A stretch of 12,115 bases of DNA from Salinivirga sp035268865 (GTDB lineage Bacteria > Bacteroidota > Bacteroidia > Bacteroidales > Salinivirgaceae): contig NZ_DATFKB010000251.1 in the NCBI RefSeq assembly GCF_035268865.1, positions 1-12,115 on the forward strand, in the 5' to 3' direction. This document shows, piece by piece, positions 1 through 5,444 of the stretch. The translations under genes were made by a program, and so were the position numbers. Below the pieces are notes generated by a model that saw nothing but the letters and a program-made list of their open reading frames with translations, did not search any database and was not told the origin of the DNA. The number at the start of each line of letters is the position of its first letter. Within the stretch, counting starts at the first letter, position 1.

Positions 1-92
1 ATTGTGAGAATCGAAGAGAACGATGGCCCCATCCCTAACTAAAACAACACAATTACTCAATCAACTAATTAACTTAATCACTTTACCTCCAC

Positions 93-138
93 GCCCTGAA
101 AGGGCAACTTATTTCAACCCACGGGCAACGCCCTGGGT
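93..138. repeat. REP-like double-hairpin module A1
   Basis: Two adjacent hairpins are visible. The first is GCCCT-GAA-AGGGC (93-105). The second pairs ACCCA (117-121) with TGGGT (134-138), then has a bulged C at 122, then GGGC (123-126) with GCCC (130-133) around an AAC loop. That makes a 9-bp stem with one bulge. The module recurs intact at 645-690 and in altered form at 457-502 and 1011-1054. From memory, similar motifs are scattered through Bacteroidetes and some other phyla and often give spurious ORF calls; I cannot verify this here. Confidence 0.7.
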
Positions 139-456
139 ATATCAAACCCACAAAAAATCGCCGCGTTTGACAGAAATTACCTCCATTAAACCACATCATC
201 GGCGTAATTTACGATACTAAAGAACAACGCTAGAATCTTTTTGCACACGTTGCATTTCGTGGCGTCCCGATAGCACATTTCGCCGATGACACTTTTATTA
301 CGTCCGGCAACAATCCGTTGCGGCGAATTATCGCCTAATTACAATATTCTACCAACATGTCAGCCCTACGGGCTTTCCGTAGCATACGATCATAACTATT
401 AAAATAAACGAAACGGTTTTTAATTATAAACTTGAAACCTGAAACCACTCTTCTTC

Positions 457-502
457 GTCCCGAAAAGGCAATTTATTTCAACCCACAAGCAACGCCCCGG
501 GT
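457..502. repeat. REP-like module A2 (variant)
   Basis: This is the same module as 93-138, but both hairpins are damaged: GCCCT has become GTCCC and the inner GGGC has become AAGC. It shares the AAGC change with the module at 1011-1054. That suggests the intact and variant modules were duplicated together as one block. Confidence 0.65.
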
Positions 503-644
503 TTGATAATGTGTTAGTTGGATAGTTCTCTGAGTAGCTCTTTGCGCTGGCAATGTGGGAATCGAAGAGAACAGGACCCGCATCCCTAACCGAAAAAACA
601 CAATTATTCAATCAACTAATTAACTTTACCCCTCGTCCATCTAC

Positions 645-690
645 GCCCTGAAAGGGCAACTTACATTAACCCACGGGCAGCGCCCTGGGT
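645..690. repeat. REP-like double-hairpin module A3
   Basis: This module keeps GCCCT-GAA-AGGGC (645-657) and the bulged ACCCA/TGGGT plus GGGC/GCCC stem. The loop has changed from AAC to AGC, leaving the pairing intact. It is 552 bases after module A1. Confidence 0.7.
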
Positions 691-1010
691 ATATCAAACC
701 CACAGAAAATCGCCGCGTTTGACAGAAATTACCTCCATTAAACCACCTCAGCGGCGAAAATTACGATATAAAGAACAACGCTAGAATCTTTTTGCACACG
801 TTGCATTTCGTGGCGTCACGATAGCACATTTCGCCGATGGCACTTTTAATACTTCCAATTAAAAACCTCATCGCGGCGAATTATCGCTTAATTACAATAT
901 TCTACCAACATGTCAGCCCTACGGGCTTTCCGTAGCATACTTTCATAACTATTAAAATAAACGAAACGGTTTTTAATTATAAACTTGAAACCTGAAACCA
1001 CTCTTCTTCG

Positions 1011-1054
1011 ACCTGAAAGGGCAACTTACATCAACCCACAAGCAACGCCCTGGA
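1011..1054. repeat. REP-like module A4 (variant)
   Basis: This is the degenerate counterpart of the module at 457-502. It retains ACCTGAAAGGGCAAC but has AAGC in place of GGGC, and the closing TGGGT has become TGGAT. It marks the end of the second full repeat copy. Confidence 0.55.
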
Positions 1055-1065
1055 TTAGATAACAC

Positions 1066-1155
1066 CATACCGAAAACCGCCGCGTTTGTTAGTAATTACT
1101 TTCCAAACAGTTCATCATCGGCGAAACCTATGATGTTGCAAAGGAACACAAGAGG
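1066..1155. repeat. Degraded third copy of the repeat core
   Basis: The sequence resembles the core at about 145-230 and 700-785. It keeps CCGCCGCGTTTG, then a TAATTAC run, then CATCATCGGCG, then a diverged GATGTTGCAAAGGAACA where the other copies read GATACTAAAGAACAA. Similarity fades after about 1155. It indicates the array once extended further, or that the core can exist apart from the full unit. Confidence 0.5.
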
Positions 1156-1340
1156 TACTCATTGCCATCTGCTATGCTTCACAGTATGTATAGGATTATA
1201 TCTCACAAAAACACCAGGTATATGCGTTAACTTAGTGCATTTTTACACGCCCACCACGACAATCAACACCGAATTATAATATCTGAATTGCTAATTTCTA
1301 TCAAACCTTTCAAAATTTCAGTGATTATTCTCTATTTTTA
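1156..1340. other. Intergenic stretch without a visible gene
   Basis: This is AT-rich spacer between the repeat array and the AsmA-family gene. I see no open frame with a sensible protein and no strong hairpin. A TTG codon at 1288 is in frame with the AsmA-family gene, but the 31 residues it would add precede a normal signal-anchor start, so I leave them out. Confidence 0.5.
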
Positions 1341-1369
1341 TTGCAATCTTTTTCCACAAAATAAGTTTG
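1341..1369 (+). promoter_or_regulatory. Candidate Bacteroidetes-type promoter for the AsmA gene
   Basis: TAAGTTTG at 1362-1369 matches the Bacteroidetes -7 consensus TAnnTTTG exactly. A TTG at 1341-1343 lies 18 bases upstream, near the expected -33 distance. Transcription would start only a few bases before the ATG at 1381, so the leader would be very short. That is a reason for caution. Confidence 0.3.
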
Positions 1370-1380
1370 ATAAATATACC

Positions 1381-3747
1381 ATGAGGGCAATAAAACAAAT
1401 ACTGGCCGGAATTTTTGCAGGTTTTTTTTTCCTGATGCTGGGGCTAATCGGTTATTTTTATTTTAACCAGGAAAAAATTGTAGAAATACTCATCAAAGAG
1501 GTCAACAAGCAAGTAAACACGCCCATTGATGTACAGGAAGTCTCCATGTCGTTTTTCGAACGCTTTCCATATGTCTCGGTGAAATTCGACCAGGTTACCA
1601 TACATGGAGCCAACAAAACAGACACAAAATCAAACGACACACTTTTAACGGCCCAAAGCCTCTTTTTTGACCTCGATCTGAAAACGCTCATCAGTGATAA
1701 GCCACAAATAAACCGGCTGGCCATCAGTAACGGCAAAATACACATTACCATTGCCAATGATGGAACTACAAATTACAACATATTAAAATCTGCACCTTCG
1801 GAAAACACCGGAAAACAAGGCAAGCTAGCAATAGATGCTATCGAAATAGAACAAATACAGGTGATTTACGAAGACCGCCAAAAAGGGGCTTTTTACGTAA
1901 ATCAAATCAGCGAAGCACTTATTCAGGGCGTGATTCAAAAAGAATACTGGCAACTTAATACTGATATTACTTTGACTCAAACCAACATAATTCCGGAGGC
2001 ATACAATTTTTTTGAAGCATACCGGTGGTCAGGCCAAATTTTTAAATCACAGGAGCTCATTGACTGGAAAGGAACACTTGAGGGCGACAATAAACAACTA
2101 AAATTAGATGGTGTTTTCAATCTGAAAAACAACCAGGCTGTAATACAAAGTCCCGGCATGAAGCTTAATGCTGAATTCATCAATAAAATATTGGCCAAAA
2201 ACAAGCTTGGCAAACTCAAAATAAGCGATGGGGTTACAAAAATTTCACAACTACGCTACACTTACAAAAACAAAAACAACCAGTACCTGAGCTTTGGTTT
2301 TGATGCATCGCATAAAACCCTCTTAAAACAAAAAAACATAAACATTACAGCACAGGGCAGATTCAATTACCGCAGCGGACGCCCGCTCATAAAAATCAAC
2401 ACTGCAGAGGCCGCCTATAAAGGATCTTCTGTATATTTCGAAGGCAACTACAACCTGCCTGATCAAATCATTAAAGGCTTCACATCATTCACCGCCAATC
2501 TTAAGGATTTAAATGATTTCCAGATCTCCGACCTACCCGTGAAAAACCTAACCGGCCTTATTGATGGGCAGGCGCAGGTAAATGCAAAGCTGAAAGGTGG
2601 ACAGGCCTATTCCAACATGTTTAAAGAGGGTGAATTGGGCTTTCAAAATGTGGGGTTGGTTATTCGCGAAAACAATTTTCAGATTAATAACCTCAACGCC
2701 GTGCTAAAAGCATCGCCGAAGAACATCAATATTGAAGAGCTAACAGGCAACTTCAATCAAAACAATCTTTCATTTAAGGGGCAAATTGACAATTTATTTG
2801 AGTATTTGCAGAAAAAACAACCAATCAACATCAATGGGCATGCACACACAACAAACTTCAACCTTAGTACATTCCTGTTATTGTCAGAAAACTCTAAAAA
2901 TAGCGAACCCTTCCGGCTTACCGACAACATCAGGCTTGACCTAACTTTTGAAGCAAAAAACCTCTCCCGGGACAAATTCCGGGCAAAGCATGTTAAAACA
3001 CACTTTCGCAAATACGGGAGAAGAATTGAAGTGCTCAACCTACAAATGCAAACAAGCGACGGTAGCATATCGACAAACGGAAAGTTACTACAACAAAAAA
3101 ACAACGAATGGTACGTAGAACTAACCGGTAATCTGCAAAATGTGAATGTAACGGGTATTTTCAGTGAATTTAACAATTTTGGTCAGGAATACATCACCTC
3201 GAAGAACCTTGCCGGTAAACTAACAGCTGATGTAAAGGCCGATTTCGTTTTTTATCCCGACTTTAGCATCAGGCCCGAATCACTGTATCTCATTACGGAT
3301 TTAAAAATTGAAGATGGTGCACTGATTGACTACAAAACCCTGGAAGCCCTTTCAAATTATATTGATGTAGAAGAGCTTCAGCATGTGAAATTTGCCCGGT
3401 TTGAAAACCAAATCAGTATTCAAAACCAAAAAATCACCATTCCGTATATGGAGGTTCAGTCATCGGCCATAGATCTTGGTCTGACTGGCACACATACATT
3501 CAACAACGAAATTGACTATCAAATATCGGTTGGGCTTACCGATGTTTTATTTCGTAAGTTACGGCGCAAACATCAAAAAGCCAGTGCAAAACAACAAAAT
3601 AATAAAATGATGGTTTTCGTTGATATTACCGGAACAACCGAAGATTACAATATTGAATTCAGTAAATTAAAAAGAAAACGAGTAGAGCCCGTGCCCGAAA
3701 AGCAGCAAAAAAAGAAATTTGACATAGAGTTCGGCGACTTTAAGTAA
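1381..3747 (+). CDS. AsmA-family envelope protein (large, inner-membrane anchored)
   Basis: A 788-aa protein starting MRAIKQILAGIFAGFFF. One hydrophobic anchor spans residues about 8-28. A long periplasmic body follows, rich in alternating beta-type strands, with the typical opening 'VNKQVNTPIDVQEVSMSFF' near residue 41 where AsmA proteins describe a first 'layer' of the fold. An AsmA-like C-terminal region spans about residues 612-725 (LTADVKADF to ISVGLTDVLF), and a Lys-rich tail ends the protein. AsmA-like proteins of other bacteria are bridge-like proteins implicated in phospholipid transport and outer-membrane homeostasis; that role is inferred here from family membership. I chose the ATG at 1381 because it places the anchor at the N terminus; an in-frame TTG at 1288 would add an unconvincing 31 residues. 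The histidine kinase gene follows after 9 nt, probably co-transcribed. Confidence 0.82.
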   Translation: MRAIKQILAGIFAGFFFLMLGLIGYFYFNQEKIVEILIKEVNKQVNTPIDVQEVSMSFFERFPYVSVKFDQVTIHGANKTDTKSNDTLLTAQSLFFDLDLKTLISDKPQINRLAISNGKIHITIANDGTTNYNILKSAPSENTGKQGKLAIDAIEIEQIQVIYEDRQKGAFYVNQISEALIQGVIQKEYWQLNTDITLTQTNIIPEAYNFFEAYRWSGQIFKSQELIDWKGTLEGDNKQLKLDGVFNLKNNQAVIQSPGMKLNAEFINKILAKNKLGKLKISDGVTKISQLRYTYKNKNNQYLSFGFDASHKTLLKQKNINITAQGRFNYRSGRPLIKINTAEAAYKGSSVYFEGNYNLPDQIIKGFTSFTANLKDLNDFQISDLPVKNLTGLIDGQAQVNAKLKGGQAYSNMFKEGELGFQNVGLVIRENNFQINNLNAVLKASPKNINIEELTGNFNQNNLSFKGQIDNLFEYLQKKQPININGHAHTTNFNLSTFLLLSENSKNSEPFRLTDNIRLDLTFEAKNLSRDKFRAKHVKTHFRKYGRRIEVLNLQMQTSDGSISTNGKLLQQKNNEWYVELTGNLQNVNVTGIFSEFNNFGQEYITSKNLAGKLTADVKADFVFYPDFSIRPESLYLITDLKIEDGALIDYKTLEALSNYIDVEELQHVKFARFENQISIQNQKITIPYMEVQSSAIDLGLTGTHTFNNEIDYQISVGLTDVLFRKLRRKHQKASAKQQNNKMMVFVDITGTTEDYNIEFSKLKRKRVEPVPEKQQKKKFDIEFGDFK

Positions 3748-3756
3748 CTTGAAACC

Positions 3757-4920
3757 ATGAACATATACACACATAAAAGGCGTTATAAAATTGCCATTAT
3801 TGGCCTGGCCATCCTAATTAGTATACTCTCTCTGGGTTACTCGAATTTTTTGGTTGAAAAACTATCTGAACAGGAGCGGAAGCGGGTAGAACTTTTTGCA
3901 GAAGCTACAAGGCGGTTTGCACAAACAGACAACATGAACGAAGACCTGACGTTTGTATCAGAAGTAATTACGCGCAATGACAACATTCCCGTAATTCTCA
4001 CCAACGAGAACGACAGCATTATTTCGCATAAAAACCTGAACGAACGCAAAGCCGTTAACCCCGAATATCTGAAACGCCGGCTCAGCCAAATGAAAGAAAA
4101 ACACGACCCCGTAATCATCGACATCTTAAACGGAAAAATTGAACGCCGGGTCTATTATGATGATTCAACCCTGCTGAGTATGCTTTTTTGGTTCCCATTT
4201 GTACAAATTGGCATTTTCGGGCTTTTCATACTTATGGCCTATATGGCATTCAGTGCCTCGCGCCGTGCTGAACAAAACCAGGTGTGGGTTGGTATGTCAA
4301 AAGAAACAGCCCATCAGCTGGGCACACCAATATCTTCCCTCATAGCCTGGGTGGAGCTAATGAAAGCAGAACAAAAATGCCACGAGTATGCCGACGAGAT
4401 GCAAGCCGACCTCAGCAGATTGGAAACCATTGTGGAACGATTCTCTAAAGTTGGTGCCAGGCCAGTTTTAAAACCAACCGACATCGATCAGGTTCTGGCA
4501 AACTCTGTGGCCTACATGAAAAGAAGGGCCTCTACACAAATTGAAATCAATTACATAAAAAATGAATCCGATTCGAATATTGTTCCACTGAACAAAGCGC
4601 TATTCTCCTGGGTTATTGAAAATGTAATTAAAAACGCCATTGATGCCATTGAGCGAAAAGGAACCATCAAGATTAGCGTGGTGCATGATAAGAAACACTT
4701 AAATGTTGATATCGAAGATACGGGTAAAGGCATTAGCCGAACAAAATTCAAACGAATTTTCCAACCCGGCATCACCACCAAACAAAGGGGCTGGGGACTT
4801 GGTCTCTCGCTATCGAAACGCATTATCAACGATTATCATAAAGGCAACATATTTGTAAAATGGTCTGAACCCGGCAAAGGCACCATCATTCGAATAGAAT
4901 TGAAAACGCCTGTAAATTAA
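3757..4920 (+). CDS. Membrane sensor histidine kinase with HQLGTP H-box
   Basis: A 387-aa kinase. One helix spans about residues 12-32, an extracytoplasmic sensor segment about 33-143, and a second helix about 144-166. No HAMP domain is obvious: the linker leads almost directly to the dimerisation helix. The phospho-acceptor is probably His186 in SKETAHQLGTPISS. The ATPase motifs are intact: N-box around Asn289/Asn293 (WVIENVIKNAIDAI), G1 box Asp321-x-Gly323-x-Gly325, F-box FKRIFQPG, and G2 box Gly345-x-Gly347-Leu-Gly349. The His motif HQLGTP departs from the usual HELRTP. No response regulator gene is in the window, so the partner is unknown. The gene starts 9 nt after the AsmA-family stop, so the two are likely one operon; a shared envelope-stress role is only an inference. 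It ends tail to tail with the minus-strand thiamine-binding-family gene. Confidence 0.9.
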   Translation: MNIYTHKRRYKIAIIGLAILISILSLGYSNFLVEKLSEQERKRVELFAEATRRFAQTDNMNEDLTFVSEVITRNDNIPVILTNENDSIISHKNLNERKAVNPEYLKRRLSQMKEKHDPVIIDILNGKIERRVYYDDSTLLSMLFWFPFVQIGIFGLFILMAYMAFSASRRAEQNQVWVGMSKETAHQLGTPISSLIAWVELMKAEQKCHEYADEMQADLSRLETIVERFSKVGARPVLKPTDIDQVLANSVAYMKRRASTQIEINYIKNESDSNIVPLNKALFSWVIENVIKNAIDAIERKGTIKISVVHDKKHLNVDIEDTGKGISRTKFKRIFQPGITTKQRGWGLGLSLSKRIINDYHKGNIFVKWSEPGKGTIIRIELKTPVN

Positions 4921-4928
4921 TTCCAAAC

Positions 4929-4966
4929 CAGGTTACGGCCTTAAAAACATCTTGTCCTTTAACCTG
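4929..4966. terminator. Weak inverted repeat between convergent genes
   Basis: Seven-base arms CAGGTTA (4929-4935) and TAACCTG (4960-4966) enclose a 24-base loop in the 55-bp gap between the kinase and the thiamine-binding-family gene. The position suits a shared terminator. The long loop and the lack of a T-run make it doubtful. Confidence 0.2.
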
Positions 4967-4975
4967 AAAGCTTCA

Positions 4976-5263
4976 TTAGCCATCATACTTATCCGTCTTA
5001 TCCTCAATAACCACATCATGACCGGCGGCAGCCTGGATTTTCAAATTTATAAGTGTTGAAGGAGCCTCCTTCAGCACTTCCTCTTTTACCTCTGTAAGAA
5101 TTTGAAGCGCATTTTCCCAGGTTGTTTCGATCACCGTTTCAAACGGACAAACACGGTATTTTACTCCACTGCGTTCTATTACAGCGATAGCCTTATCCAC
5201 TATTTCATAAACATTCTCAACACCCTGTGGCAAAACCTGAATGGCAAAATTAATTTTATTCAT
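4976..5263 (-). CDS. Thiamine-binding-family protein (MTH1187/YkoF-like, PF01910-type)
   Basis: A 95-aa single-domain protein, the usual length for the family. It opens MNKINFAIQVLP, then has the helix VYEIVDKAIAVIERSGV and the strand YRVCPFETVIETTW, with a C-terminal strand around residues 71-87. Members of this small ferredoxin-like-fold family bind thiamine or related pyrimidines, often as multimers. That activity is known for relatives (YkoF, TM0486-type proteins), not shown for this gene. From memory, a Gly is common in the IEG-type motif where this protein has ETTW; this should be aligned before weight is put on it. The gene stands alone on the minus strand: no thiamine transporter or ThiT/ykoEDC-like gene is visible next to it. 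No riboswitch is recognisable upstream. Confidence 0.78.
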   Translation of the reverse strand: MNKINFAIQVLPQGVENVYEIVDKAIAVIERSGVKYRVCPFETVIETTWENALQILTEVKEEVLKEAPSTLINLKIQAAAGHDVVIEDKTDKYDG

Positions 5264-5280
5264 TTTTCTATTAAAATTAT

Positions 5281-5295
5281 CTTATTGATAATAAG
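5281..5295. promoter_or_regulatory. Perfect palindrome in the thiamine-binding-gene leader
   Basis: CTTATT-GAT-AATAAG is a perfect inverted repeat, centred about 25 bases upstream of the minus-strand ATG at 5263. It lies between that start and the candidate -7 box at 5320-5327. It could be an operator or a weak RNA hairpin; it is AT-only apart from three G/C positions, so chance is possible. Confidence 0.3.
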
Positions 5296-5319
5296 TTGTT
5301 TAAAACAAAACTCAACCAC

Positions 5320-5327
5320 CAAAGATA
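5320..5327 (-). promoter_or_regulatory. Candidate -7 box for the thiamine-binding gene
   Basis: Read on the minus strand this is TATCTTTG, an exact TAnnTTTG match. The 5' leader would be about 50 bases. I see no clear TTG at the -33 distance, so the call is weak. Confidence 0.25.
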
Positions 5328-5386
5328 AAAAAATTATACTGTGATTGTAACATACAGAAAAAGTGTTCGTCCTATTGTTGAACCCA

Positions 5387-5417
5387 GGAAAATGAATGAT
5401 TAACCCCATTCATTTCC
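5387..5417. promoter_or_regulatory. Strong inverted repeat ahead of the first receptor gene
   Basis: AAATGAATG (5390-5398) pairs perfectly with CATTCATTT (5407-5415) around an 8-base loop (5399-5406). It extends by two G-C pairs (5387-5388 with 5416-5417) if A5389 is bulged. It ends 27 bases before the ATG at 5445, a place where it could act as an operator or as a hairpin in the mRNA leader. GATTAACCC inside it (5398-5406) is repeated at 5421-5429. Confidence 0.45.
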
Positions 5418-5424
5418 GTTGATT

Positions 5425-5437
5425 AACCCTTAAAACC
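5425..5437 (+). promoter_or_regulatory. 13-bp leader block shared by both receptor genes (copy 1)
   Basis: AACCCTTAAAACC sits 7 bases before the ATG at 5445. The same 13 bases stand at 8927-8939, also 7 bases before the paralogue's ATG. Conservation at an exact distance suggests a translation-initiation or regulatory role, or recent common origin of the leaders. Confidence 0.5.
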
Positions 5438-5444
5438 ATTAACT

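Larger units (their letters stand above)
1..510. repeat. Tandem repeat, copy 1 of ~552-bp unit
   Basis: This stretch recurs with an offset of 551 to 553 bases (GAATCG at 8 and 559; ACAATATT at 341 and 894; TAATTATAAA at 421 and 974). The window opens inside the copy or at its edge, so more copies may lie upstream. It contains two REP-like hairpin modules (93-138 and 457-502) flanking a roughly 320-bp core that carries GCCGCGTTTGACAG and a GCCC/GGGC hairpin. Short ORFs here (for example 23-220 plus) have low-complexity translations and stop at diverged positions, so I treat the region as non-coding. No transposase is present. Confidence 0.85.
552..1063. repeat. Tandem repeat, copy 2 of ~552-bp unit
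   Basis: This is a near-identical second copy of 1-510, beginning with the same GAATCGAAGAGAAC run (559) and ending with a hairpin module (1011-1054). It differs by scattered substitutions and small indels, which shift the offset from 551 to 553. A spacer of about 40 bases (511-551) separates the copies. No open frame is conserved between the copies, which argues against coding function. Confidence 0.85.

Noticed and set aside
23..220. Plus-strand 65-aa ORF in the repeat array
   Set aside because: It reads through the REP-like module (FNPRATPWV-type translation) and the frame is not conserved in the second repeat copy.
420..611. Minus-strand 63-aa ORF
   Set aside because: It lies across the variant hairpin module and the spacer between repeat copies; its translation looks like a repeat artefact.
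1..1155. CRISPR array
   Set aside because: The repeat unit is about 552 bases with imperfect copies; there are no short identical repeats with unique spacers.
1215..1260. Possible integron attC-like core around GCGTTAAC
   Set aside because: The core does not fit GTTRRRY, there is no matching second core, and no integrase or cassette is present.
1288..1380. TTG-initiated N-terminal extension of the AsmA protein
   Set aside because: It precedes a complete membrane anchor starting at the ATG at 1381 and adds 31 residues with no supporting signal.
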